From an uncultured Bacteroidota bacterium (GTDB lineage: Bacteria > Bacteroidota > Bacteroidia > Bacteroidales > P3), in contig CACYZN010000010.1 of the NCBI GenBank assembly GCA_902778925.1, positions 1 through 59,269 of the forward strand: a stretch of 59,269 nt of DNA, in the 5' to 3' direction. Positions within the stretch are counted from its first letter, which is position 1. Each line of letters starts with the position of its first letter. Made by a program: the position numbers and the translations under genes. The notes below the pieces were generated by a model. It saw nothing but the letters and a program-made list of their open reading frames with translations, did not search any database and had not been told where the DNA came from. Of this stretch, positions 43,755 through 51,546 are shown in pieces.

Positions 43755-45728
43755 ATGAAAAAGAACCTTTGCAATAGCACACACCTCGTCCGCCGGGCGA
43801 TGGTCGTCATCACACTGTCACTGTGGCTACTGCCCACGATGCAGGCAGCGCCCGTCGACGCGGCGCGGGCCGAGCGCGTGGCGCGCCACTTCTGGAATGC
43901 CCACCGCGACCGCAGCGTCGCCCCGCTGGCGCAGGCCATGCAGCGCGCCGACCTGCGGTGGGACGGCTTCTACCTGTTCCAACCCGCCGAGTGCGACGGC
44001 TTTGTGATAGTGGCGGCCGACGACGCAGTGCGGCCCGTGCTGGCCTACTCGTTCCACAACCGTGCCCTGCGGGGCGACAGTGTGGGCAGCAACATGGCCT
44101 GGTGGCTCGACGGATGGCAGCAGCAGATTGCCGCCGCACGCACCGCCGGCCTCAAGGCCACTACCGCCATCGCCGACGAATGGCGCCTGCTCGACAACGA
44201 TCCGGTCGGCGACCCCGACCCCATAGCGGCGGTGGAGCCCATGGTCACCACCCAGTGGGACCAGGACGAGCCCTACAACGACAGCTGCCCGACGATGTCG
44301 GTATGGGGCTGGAGGCTGCACGCCGCCACCGGTTGCGTGGCCACCGCCATGGCCCAGGTGATGCGCTACTGGGAGTGGCCCGTGCGCGGCACCGGCACCC
44401 ACACCTACTACTCCGCCCCCCTGTCGGAGCACAGCCAGGGCTGCGGCACACAGACCGTCGACTTCGGCGCCACCGTCTATGACTGGGACAACATGCCCGA
44501 CCGGCTCACCACGGTCTCCCCCGACGCCGAGATAGCGGCCGTGGCCACCCTGATGTACCACTGCGGCGTGGCCAGCGACATGATGTACGGCTCGGCCTAC
44601 GAAGGCGGCAGTGGCACCTTCATACACAACATACCGCTGCTCAGCTACGGCCACACGCTCAACGGCATGATCAACCACTTCGGCTACTCGTCGCAGGCCC
44701 GTGGCGTAGACCGCGTGAAATACGACGACAGCACCTGGACCGCCATGGTGCGAGGCGAAATCGACGCCGCACGCCCCATCATCTATGCCGGCGGCGACGA
44801 GAACTCGGGCGGCCACTGCTTCGTGTGCAGCGGCTACGACGTCCAGGGGCGCTACCACTTCAACTGGGGATGGAGCGGTGCCGGCGACGGCTACTACACA
44901 CTCGACCACCTTGCCCCCGGCACCGGCGGCACCGGCGGCGGTACCGGCACCTACGACTTCACCAACCTGCAGCAGATACTTGTCGGCATACAGCCCCACG
45001 GCGATACCGACTCGCTCTGCATCATACGCCAGTACCCATACCGCGAGGACTTCGAGTCGGCCCCCACCTGCTGGAGCGCCGTCAGCTCGTCGCAGTACTC
45101 CTACTCGTGGCTCGTAGTCGACTCGGTCGGGTGCGACGGCAACTACTCGGCCTACGTCGGCAAGCCCTACTACGGCTCGGCCACCGAGCGCCTCGTCATG
45201 CCCGCCATCGTCGATGCCGGCCGCTACCTGCTGCGCTGGAGCGACCGACCCCTTGGCCAGGATGAAAGCTTCGACCTTGTGCTCGGCGACCGCACCCTCT
45301 GCACCGTCTCGTCCACCCCGGGCCCCTGGGAAATGCACGTCGGCCAGTGGACCATGCACGACGTGGTCTTCGACATCGCCGAGGGCGACACCGTCAACAT
45401 AGAGTTCGTCTACCAAGCCACTCCCGCCAGCCAAGGCCTCTTCATCGACAACATCGAGCTGCTGCGCTCCGACGGCACCGGCATCGCCCGTCACGCCGCC
45501 GAGGCACCGGTAGCGCTCTACCCCAACCCCACCTGCGGCAGCGCGCGCGTGGCCACCCAGACCGGCGCCACGGTGCGCGTGTTCGACCTCACCGGCCGCA
45601 TGGTCTACACCACCGTCGCCGCCGGTACCGACGTCGTACTGCCCCATGGCCTGCTCCCCGCAGGCACCTACCTCATCGGCGTCACCACCCCTGCCGCAAC
45701 CTCCACCGCCCGACTGCTGGTGCGCTGA
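43755..45728 (+). CDS. C10 family (streptopain-like) cysteine peptidase with T9SS sorting domain
   Basis: Secreted cysteine peptidase of 657 residues, related to streptopain and Prevotella interpain. A signal peptide (AMVVITLSLWLLPTMQA) and an inhibitory pro-domain (about residues 30-150, FDGFYLF-like pattern WDGFYLFQPAECDGFVIVAADD) precede the mature enzyme. The catalytic Cys194 lies in ATGCVATAMAQVMRYW and His354 in SGGHCFVCSGYD; HFNWGWSGAGDGYY follows as expected. A jellyroll domain then leads to the T9SS sorting domain from YPNPTCGSARVA to ARLLVR. ATG 43755 is preferred over an upstream TTG. A strong terminator follows at 45753. The pro-domain means activation by cleavage. Confidence 0.93.
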   Translation: MKKNLCNSTHLVRRAMVVITLSLWLLPTMQAAPVDAARAERVARHFWNAHRDRSVAPLAQAMQRADLRWDGFYLFQPAECDGFVIVAADDAVRPVLAYSFHNRALRGDSVGSNMAWWLDGWQQQIAAARTAGLKATTAIADEWRLLDNDPVGDPDPIAAVEPMVTTQWDQDEPYNDSCPTMSVWGWRLHAATGCVATAMAQVMRYWEWPVRGTGTHTYYSAPLSEHSQGCGTQTVDFGATVYDWDNMPDRLTTVSPDAEIAAVATLMYHCGVASDMMYGSAYEGGSGTFIHNIPLLSYGHTLNGMINHFGYSSQARGVDRVKYDDSTWTAMVRGEIDAARPIIYAGGDENSGGHCFVCSGYDVQGRYHFNWGWSGAGDGYYTLDHLAPGTGGTGGGTGTYDFTNLQQILVGIQPHGDTDSLCIIRQYPYREDFESAPTCWSAVSSSQYSYSWLVVDSVGCDGNYSAYVGKPYYGSATERLVMPAIVDAGRYLLRWSDRPLGQDESFDLVLGDRTLCTVSSTPGPWEMHVGQWTMHDVVFDIAEGDTVNIEFVYQATPASQGLFIDNIELLRSDGTGIARHAAEAPVALYPNPTCGSARVATQTGATVRVFDLTGRMVYTTVAAGTDVVLPHGLLPAGTYLIGVTTPAATSTARLLVR

Positions 45729-45752
45729 GGACGGCGTAGACACAGGAAAACA

Positions 45753-45786
45753 AAAGCCGGAAGCCCCGACGGGGACTTCCGGCTTT
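45753..45786. terminator. Bidirectional terminator between the C10 peptidase and oxidoreductase operon
   Basis: AAAGCCGGAAGCCCC (45753-45767) pairs with 45771-45786 through a 3-nt loop, with one bulged base. A- and T-tracts on both sides suit both convergent operons. Confidence 0.85.
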
Positions 45787-45806
45787 CAATGTATCGATGC
45801 TGTGGG

Positions 45807-46344
45807 TTACAGCGTCTGGACGGCTTCGATGAGGCCCTTGCCGATCTCGATAGCTTCCTCGTTCTGGGGAATGAGGTTCCAGTGGCGCTGGGGCAGCGAG
45901 TGCTCCAGACCTTCGTGGATGTACTGCTTGTCGACAATGGGTGCCACCGAGGACCACCATGTTGAAGACCTTGCTGATGCCGAGCTCCTGGGCCTTGGCG
46001 GTAGCAGCGATCTTGTAGATGTTGATGTCCTTGCGGGTAGGCTCGTGGGTGATGCCGTTGGGGTCGTAGATGAGCAGGCCACCGGGCTTCACGCTGTTCT
46101 CAAACTTATCCAGCGACTGCTGGTTGAGGATGATGGCAGTGTCGAACTGGTTGATGATAGGCGAGCTGATACGCTCGTCGCTGATGATGACGGAGACGTT
46201 GGCGGTACCGCCGCGCATCTCGGGGCCGTAGCTGGGCATCCAGCTGACCTCTTTGTCTTGCATGACGCCGGAATAGGCAAGAATCTTACCCATCGAGAGG
46301 ACACCCTGTCCACCAAAGCCGGCTATGATGATTTCTTCAGTCAT
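45807..46344 (-). pseudogene. 2-oxoacid:ferredoxin oxidoreductase gamma subunit, frameshifted
   Basis: Gamma subunit of the keto acid:ferredoxin oxidoreductase encoded upstream, normally about 180-190 residues. From ATG 46344 the frame gives MTEEIIIAGFGGQGVLSMGK and on to KVFNMVVLGGT, then runs into a wrong frame. The missing end (APIVDKQYIHEGLEHSLPQ, RHWNLIPQNEEAIEIGKGL) is in another frame and stops at 45807. The break lies near 45939-45950. A few residues expected between the two parts appear to be absent, so a short deletion is more likely than a single extra base. A sequencing error or a recoding event cannot be excluded. If real, the complex lacks an intact gamma subunit. Confidence 0.8.
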
Positions 46345-46368
46345 TGTTTCTTTGTTTTTGATTGTTAA

Positions 46369-47217
46369 TTATTGCATAACGGTCAGCGGGTGATCCAGTA
46401 CGAGGCGGTTGGCGTCGATGCCTTCGACAATCTTGCCGTCGACTTTGATGTCGCCGATGGGGTAGTTGGGCATCATGTTGTCCTCCATCCACTTGTTGGC
46501 GGCCACGGGGGTCATCTTCCAGCCGCTGTTGCAGTTGGAGAGGATCTCGACGAAGCTGAGGCCTTTCTTGAGCTTCTGGTTCTCGAAGGCTTTGCGGATG
46601 GCGGCCTTTGCCTTGCGGACGGCGGCGGGGTTCTGCACGCTCTGGCGGGTCACGTAGTAGGTGCCGGGCAGGGTGGAGAGGAGTTCCGTCATGCGGAGGG
46701 GATAGCCGTTGAGGTCGACGCGGCGGCCATAGGGGGTGGTGGCGCTGCGCATGCCGACAAGGGTGGTGGGGGCCATCTGGCCACCGGTCATACCGTAGAT
46801 ACCATTGTTGACGAAGATCATGGTCATGTTCTCGCCACGGTTGGCGGCATGGATGGTCTCGGCGGTGCCGATAGCGGCGAGGTCGCCGTCGCCCTGATAG
46901 GTGAACACATAGGTGTCGGGGTTGAGGCGCTTGATGGCGGTGGCGACAGCGGGAGCGCGGCCGTGGGCGGCCTCCTGGAAGTCGACGTCAAAGTAGTTGT
47001 AGGCCAGGACGGAGCATCCGACGGGGCTGACGCCGACGACGTTGTCCTGGATGCCCATCTCGTCGATGACTTCGGCGATGAGGCGGTGGGTGGTGCCGTG
47101 GCCGCAGCCGGGGCAGTAGTGCATCACGGCGTCGGTGAGCACCTTGGTACGGGTGTAAACCTCTTCGTAACCCTCTTTCAGCAGCTCTTGTTTGCGAGCT
47201 TCAATATCTTGATTCAT
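46369..47217 (-). CDS. 2-oxoacid:ferredoxin oxidoreductase beta (thiamine pyrophosphate) subunit
   Basis: TPP-binding subunit of the complex that oxidises 2-oxoacids to acyl-CoA and reduces ferredoxin. 282 residues, normal for this class. HYCPGCGHGTTHRLIAEVIDE near residues 33-53 carries the Cys-Pro-Gly-Cys-Gly-His signature, and the TPP/Mg motif is GDGDLAAIGTAETIHAANRGENMTMIFVNN (about 111-140). The substrate is probably branched-chain 2-oxoacids given the VorB-like alpha subunit, though pyruvate or 2-oxoglutarate are not excluded. Gene order is ferredoxin-alpha-beta-gamma; it lies 14 bp after the alpha subunit and 24 bp before the frameshifted gamma. Confidence 0.92.
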   Translation of the reverse strand: MNQDIEARKQELLKEGYEEVYTRTKVLTDAVMHYCPGCGHGTTHRLIAEVIDEMGIQDNVVGVSPVGCSVLAYNYFDVDFQEAAHGRAPAVATAIKRLNPDTYVFTYQGDGDLAAIGTAETIHAANRGENMTMIFVNNGIYGMTGGQMAPTTLVGMRSATTPYGRRVDLNGYPLRMTELLSTLPGTYYVTRQSVQNPAAVRKAKAAIRKAFENQKLKKGLSFVEILSNCNSGWKMTPVAANKWMEDNMMPNYPIGDIKVDGKIVEGIDANRLVLDHPLTVMQ

Positions 47218-47231
47218 TGTTGTTCCTTTCT

Positions 47232-48314
47232 TTATTTGATAATCTTGTTTTCAAGGGCCTCCAGGACCTCGCCGGGGGTGGGGATGATACCGCCGAAGCG
47301 GCCGAAGTGCTCGGTCTTGACACCGCACTTGGTGGCGAGACGGACGTCTTCGATCATCTGGCCGGCGCTCATTTCGACGCAGAGGATGCCTTTGACGTGG
47401 GCAGCGACCTCGGCGAGCTGTTTGGTCGGGAAGGGGAAGAGGGTGATGAGGCGGAACAGGCCGACCTTGATGCCTTTCTCGCGGGCCATCTGCATGGCCT
47501 TCATGGCGATGCGGCTGCTGGAGCCGTAGGCGACGATGATGTAGTCGGCATCCTCGCAGTTGAGCATCTCGTAGCGGACCTCTTTCTCTTTCATTTCGGC
47601 GTATTTCTTCTGGAGCTTGAGGTTGAAGACTTCCTGGCGGGCCGAGTCGAGTTCAAGGCTGGTGATGATGTTGTGGTTGCGGGTAGCGGGTTTGCCCCAG
47701 GTGCCCCAGGGGGCGTTCTTGCGGCGCTCTTCCTCGGTCCAACGGGCCACGTTGTCGCGGGTGTAGAGTTTTTCCATGCACTGTCCGATGGCACCGTCGC
47801 TGAGGATGAGGACGGGGTTGCGGTATTTGAAGGCGATGTCCCAGGCGTCGAACACGAAGTCGTACATTTCCTGTACCGAGGCGGGGGCGAGGGTGTAGAG
47901 CTGGTAGTCGCCGTGGCCGCCGCCCTTGACGCTCTGGAAGTAGTCGCTCTGCGAGGGCTGGATGGTGCCCAGGCCGGGGCCGCCGCGCATGACGTTGACG
48001 ACGAGGCAGGGTATTTCGGCGCCGGCGAGGTAGGTGAGGCCTTCCTGCATCAGCGATATTCCGGGGCTGGAGCTCGAGGTGGCGACTTTCTTGCCGGTGG
48101 CGGCGCCGCCGTAGACCATGTTGATGGAGGCGACCTCGGACTCGGCTTGCAGCACGGTCATGCCGGTGGTCTCCCACGGTTTCTCGGCCATCAGGGTTTC
48201 CATTACTTCGCTCTGCGGGGTGATAGGATAGCCGAAGTAGCCGTCACATCCGCTGGCAATCATTGCACGGGCAATTGCTTCGTTGCCCTTCATCAGTTGG
48301 AGTTCTCTTGCCAT
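47232..48314 (-). CDS. vorB: 2-oxoacid:ferredoxin oxidoreductase alpha subunit (VorB-like)
   Basis: Pyrimidine-binding (alpha) subunit of 360 residues. The opening MARELQLMKGNEAIARAMIASGCDGYFGYPITPQSEVME is typical of VorB proteins, with the conserved YPITP, the ATSSSSPGISLMQEGLTYLAGAEIP segment and the GGPGLGTIQPSQSDY motif that follows. The C-terminal Rossmann-like domain (YIIVAYGSSSRIAMKAMQMAREKGIKVGLFRLITLFPFP) is present. VorB members act on branched-chain 2-oxoacids such as 3-methyl-2-oxobutanoate. It is 25 bp after the ferredoxin gene and upstream of the beta subunit. Confidence 0.93.
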   Translation of the reverse strand: MARELQLMKGNEAIARAMIASGCDGYFGYPITPQSEVMETLMAEKPWETTGMTVLQAESEVASINMVYGGAATGKKVATSSSSPGISLMQEGLTYLAGAEIPCLVVNVMRGGPGLGTIQPSQSDYFQSVKGGGHGDYQLYTLAPASVQEMYDFVFDAWDIAFKYRNPVLILSDGAIGQCMEKLYTRDNVARWTEEERRKNAPWGTWGKPATRNHNIITSLELDSARQEVFNLKLQKKYAEMKEKEVRYEMLNCEDADYIIVAYGSSSRIAMKAMQMAREKGIKVGLFRLITLFPFPTKQLAEVAAHVKGILCVEMSAGQMIEDVRLATKCGVKTEHFGRFGGIIPTPGEVLEALENKIIK

Positions 48315-48339
48315 AGTATTCCTTTCTTTCTTTTTTCGT

Positions 48340-48558
48340 TTAGATTTTCTTCTTGTAAACGGAAATCACGCCGTCGGGGCACACCATGGCGCAGCTGGCG
48401 CAGCCTATGCAACTCTCATTCACGGTCTCGGTGTAGTTGTAACCCTTGCCGTTTACATTTTTCGACAACGCGATGCACTTCATCGGGCAGACGGGTACGC
48501 AGACTCCGCAGCCTTTGCAGCGCTCGGTATCGATGATGATTTGTCCTTTAAATGCCAT
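48340..48558 (-). CDS. Ferredoxin-like delta subunit of the 2-oxoacid oxidoreductase (2 x 4Fe-4S)
   Basis: 72-residue dicluster ferredoxin. Two motifs of the form CxxCxxCxxxC are clear: CKGCGVCVPVCP and CIGCASCAMVCP. It passes electrons from the TPP site to external ferredoxin. It is the first gene of the operon, with a promoter box at 48615-48622, and the alpha, beta and gamma genes follow. Its short length and position identify it as the delta subunit rather than a free ferredoxin. Confidence 0.93.
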   Translation of the reverse strand: MAFKGQIIIDTERCKGCGVCVPVCPMKCIALSKNVNGKGYNYTETVNESCIGCASCAMVCPDGVISVYKKKI

Positions 48559-48614
48559 AATTTTAATGTTATAAGATTAATATTAGTTTATTGCTCTTTT
48601 CGTTTTGGTGCCTG

Positions 48615-48622
48615 CAAAGATA
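48615..48622 (-). promoter_or_regulatory. -7 promoter box of the 2-oxoacid oxidoreductase operon
   Basis: Minus-strand TATCTTTG, 56 bp before the ferredoxin subunit ATG. Confidence 0.65.
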
Positions 48623-48785
48623 CAGAAAAAATTTCGATTGGTAACCATTTTTGGTGATAAATATTTTAGCACCACACCCAACCCCCTGTGTTTCAGTCAC
48701 CAAAACGGCGATTTATTTATTTGTCGGGCGCCATGCTGCCTGCCGCCCTGCCGAGGGCTTCGGGGCCGCTTCCCCTCCCCTATCC

Positions 48786-48925
48786 CTCCGGCCGTTGTAC
48801 TATCGTTGTACTATTGTTGTACTATCGTTGTACTATTGAAAACATAAGAACGATAGTACAACGATAGTACAACAATAGTACAATAGTACAACGATAGTAC
48901 AACGAGGCCACCGGAACCGGAGGGG
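48786..48925 (+). repeat. 11-bp-unit palindrome, copy 5 (type B)
   Basis: In the 475-bp divergent gap before the DUF389 gene. Four left units (TTGTACTATCG or TTGTACTATTG, 48795-48838) face right units CGATAGTACAA, CGATAGTACAA, CAATAGTACAA, a shortened 8-nt TAGTACAA and CGATAGTACAA (48851-48903) around AAAACATAAGAA (48839-48850). CCTCCGG and CCGGAGG form the outer boundary. The irregular extra units compared with copy 2 show that unit number changes. The rest of the gap holds the oxidoreductase promoter and GC-rich sequence. Confidence 0.88.
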
Positions 48926-49033
48926 ATGGGGAGAGGAAGGGGGGTATGTGGGTCGACGAGGGGGTGGCGAGGGGGACGGGGGGCAATAAAATCGGCGGCG
49001 CGGCGTTAAGATTGGGTTGACACGATAACGACT

Positions 49034-50338
49034 ATGCTTATGGAACTGAAGAATGTCTGGCTACGGCTGAAGGAGTATTTCAACTTGATGAGCGACAAGG
49101 AGGACGAGCACGAGGTGATCGAGCAGGTGCGGGCGGGGGTGATGTTTCGCGGCACCAACCTGTGGATTCTCATTTTCGCCATTCTGATTGCGTCGCTGGG
49201 GCTGAATGTGAATTCGACGGCTGTCATCATCGGCGCCATGCTTATCTCGCCGCTGATGGGGCCGATACTGGGCATGGGGCTTTCGGTGGGCATCGGCGAT
49301 TCCGACCTGCTGCGGCGTGCGCTGAAGAACTATGGCGTGGCGACGCTTATCTCGATTGTCACGGCCACGCTCTATTTTCTCATCTCGCCGCTGGGCGAGG
49401 CGCAGAGCGAGCTGTTGGCCCGCACCTCGCCGTCGCTGTTCGACGTGCTGATTGCCTTCTGCGGCGGCGCGGCGGGTGTGCTGGCGCTGACCACCAAGAG
49501 CAAGGGGCAGGTGATTCCGGGCGTGGCCATCGCCACGGCGCTGATGCCGCCCCTCTGCACCGCGGGCTACGGCCTGGCCACGGCCCAGTGGAACTATTTC
49601 TTCGGGGCCTTCTACCTGTTCTTCATCAACACGGTCTTCATAGCCCTCAGCACCTTCCTCGGCGTCAAGCTGCTGCGCTTCCGCACGAAGGTCACGCCAC
49701 AGTCGGACCTGACCAAGCGCGGCCGCCGGCTGGTGATGTGGGTGGTGGTGATCACCATGCTGCCGGCGGCGGTGATGACGGTGAACATCGTGCAGCGCAA
49801 TGTCTTCGACCGCAACGTGCACCAGTTTGTCGAACGCGAGCTGCGGCAGACGGGCACGCGCATCATATCGGCCGGCGTCGAGGCCGACACGCTGCATGTG
49901 GTGGCCGTGGGACGCACCATCGGCGACGCCGAGGTGGCCGACGCCCGCAGCCGCATGGACTACTACGGGCTGGGCAGCTACGGCCTGGAAGTGATACAGG
50001 GCGGCGACAGCGAGGACCTCGAGCTGCTGGCGTCGCAACTCACCAATTTCTCGACGGCCGCCGACGCCGAGAAGGCGCGCCTGGGGGCCGAGGTGCAGCA
50101 GCTCGGGCAACAGCTGGAGGCCTACACGCGCTACGACAGCCTAGGCGTCGAGATCGACCGCGAGGCGGCGCTGCTCTTCACCCCGGTCGACCGCGTAGGC
50201 GTGGGCCGCCTGTCGGGCACGCCCACCGCCGTGGTCACCCTCAAGCCGGGCGCCCAGCTGGCGCCGGCCGACCGCAGCAAGCTGCAAGTGTGGCTCGAGG
50301 CCCGCCTGCAGGAAGAGGTGGATTTGGTCATCAAGTAG
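49034..50338 (+). CDS. DUF389 membrane protein
   Basis: Integral membrane protein of 434 residues and unknown transport or sensor function. The DUF389 core is clear at residues 30-235: GVMFRGTNLWILIFAILIASLGLNVNSTAVIIGAMLISPLMGPI is nearly diagnostic, followed by four to five more membrane helices (ATLISIVTATLYFLI, VLIAFCGGAAGVLAL, FFGAFYLFFINTVFIALSTFLGV, VMWVVVITMLPAAVMTVNIV). A C-terminal soluble part with a coiled coil (SQLTNFSTAADAEKARLGAEVQQLGQQLEAY) extends outward. ATG 49034 or 49040 are possible starts. It lies 12 bp upstream of the membrane phosphoesterase and is likely co-transcribed. Confidence 0.88.
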   Translation: MLMELKNVWLRLKEYFNLMSDKEDEHEVIEQVRAGVMFRGTNLWILIFAILIASLGLNVNSTAVIIGAMLISPLMGPILGMGLSVGIGDSDLLRRALKNYGVATLISIVTATLYFLISPLGEAQSELLARTSPSLFDVLIAFCGGAAGVLALTTKSKGQVIPGVAIATALMPPLCTAGYGLATAQWNYFFGAFYLFFINTVFIALSTFLGVKLLRFRTKVTPQSDLTKRGRRLVMWVVVITMLPAAVMTVNIVQRNVFDRNVHQFVERELRQTGTRIISAGVEADTLHVVAVGRTIGDAEVADARSRMDYYGLGSYGLEVIQGGDSEDLELLASQLTNFSTAADAEKARLGAEVQQLGQQLEAYTRYDSLGVEIDREAALLFTPVDRVGVGRLSGTPTAVVTLKPGAQLAPADRSKLQVWLEARLQEEVDLVIK

Positions 50339-50350
50339 ACAGATATAAAT

Positions 50351-51448
50351 ATGCGATTTCTGATAGTCTTTGCCGTATTGGCCCTGCTGGGCGGCTACCT
50401 AGGCTGGCACCTGTGGATGCTGCCCCCCGTGGCGGCGTGGCTGCGCTGGCTGGCGGTGGGCGTCGAGGCGCTGTGCCTGGCGCTGTGGGTGCTCTCCATG
50501 ACGCGCCATGTCGACCGCCTGCCCATGGGCCTCGCCTCGGCGGTATACAACATTGGCAACCAGGCACTGATAGTGATATTCTACCTATTGCTGCTCTTCC
50601 TCGTGGCCGACCTGCTGCGGCTGGTACACCTGCTGCCCACGGCCTGGCTGCGCGACAACTGGATTACCTGCGCCGTGCTGGCGGTGAGCCTGGCGGGTCT
50701 CTTCGCCTACGCCCGGCTGCACTACGAACACAAGCAGCGCGAGACCATGAGCGTCGACACCCATGGCCGCCTGGAGCGGCCCATGCGCGTGGTGGCCGTC
50801 AGCGACCTACACCTCGGCTACCACAACCGACGCAGCGACCTGGCGCGGTGGGTCGACATGCTCAACGCCGAGCACCCCGACCTCGTGCTGGTGGCCGGCG
50901 ACCTGATAGACCGCTCGTTGCGGCCGCTGCTGGCCGACGACATGGCCGCCGAGCTGCGGCGCCTCGACGCCCCCGTCTACGCCTGCCTCGGCAACCACGA
51001 ATACTTCGCCGGCTACTACGACAGCCCCGCCCAGGTCGAGCAGTTCTACCGCTCGGCCGGCATCACCCTGCTGCGCGACAGCGCCGCCGCTGTCGGCCCC
51101 CTCGTCATCGTGGGGCGCGACGACCGCAGCAACGCCAACCGCCTCGACCTGCAGCGGCTTCTGCAGCAATTCGCCGTCGCCGACTCGCAGTTCACCATCC
51201 TCCTCGACCACCAGCCCTACCGCCTCGACGAGGCCGCCCGGGCCGGCATCGGCCTGCAGCTTAGCGGCCACACCCACCGCGGCCAGGTATGGCCCCTGAG
51301 CTGGATAACCGACGCCGTGTACGAATGCTCGTGGGGCCGCCTCGAAAAGCAGGGCACAGCCTACTATGTGAGCTCCGGTTTGGGCATCTGGGGCGCCAAA
51401 TACCGCATCGGCACCCAGTCGGAATACGTTGTAATAGAACTAATTTAG
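50351..51448 (+). CDS. Membrane-anchored metallophosphoesterase (YkuE/YaeI type)
   Basis: 365 residues. Four membrane segments fill about residues 1-125 (LIVFAVLALLGGYLGWHLWM, LAVGVEALCLALWVLSM, ALIVIFYLLLLFLVADLL, WITCAVLAVSLAGLFAYARL). The phosphoesterase domain follows, with VSDLHLGYH (Asp152, His154), VAGDLID, LGNHEY, ILLDHQPY and SGHTHRGQ. The domain probably faces the periplasm, as in family members acting on UDP-sugars or lipids; the substrate is unknown. It lies 12 bp downstream of the DUF389 gene. The next gene, encoding the DUF1573 protein, has its own promoter. Confidence 0.9.
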   Translation: MRFLIVFAVLALLGGYLGWHLWMLPPVAAWLRWLAVGVEALCLALWVLSMTRHVDRLPMGLASAVYNIGNQALIVIFYLLLLFLVADLLRLVHLLPTAWLRDNWITCAVLAVSLAGLFAYARLHYEHKQRETMSVDTHGRLERPMRVVAVSDLHLGYHNRRSDLARWVDMLNAEHPDLVLVAGDLIDRSLRPLLADDMAAELRRLDAPVYACLGNHEYFAGYYDSPAQVEQFYRSAGITLLRDSAAAVGPLVIVGRDDRSNANRLDLQRLLQQFAVADSQFTILLDHQPYRLDEAARAGIGLQLSGHTHRGQVWPLSWITDAVYECSWGRLEKQGTAYYVSSGLGIWGAKYRIGTQSEYVVIELI

Positions 51449-51467
51449 ATTTTTTGCAATATTTTTT

Positions 51468-51498
51468 TTTGGACGAGTACTAAAAATTAGTAATTTTG
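51468..51498 (+). promoter_or_regulatory. Promoter of the DUF1573 gene
   Basis: A near-ideal Bacteroidetes promoter: -33 TTTG at 51468-51471, 19-nt spacer, -7 TAATTTTG at 51491-51498. It lies 48 bp before ATG 51547 and fixes that start. Confidence 0.8.
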
Positions 51499-51546
51499 CC
51501 GCCCAAAAGGACAAAAACGAAAACAAAACTCAAAACAAATAACAAC

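Noticed and set aside
3312-48925. CRISPR array or rho-independent terminators as an explanation for the 11-bp repeats
   Set aside because: There are no unique spacers of even length, and the units are contiguous and inverted. Three copies lie between divergent genes, where no terminator is needed, and no T-run follows the stems.
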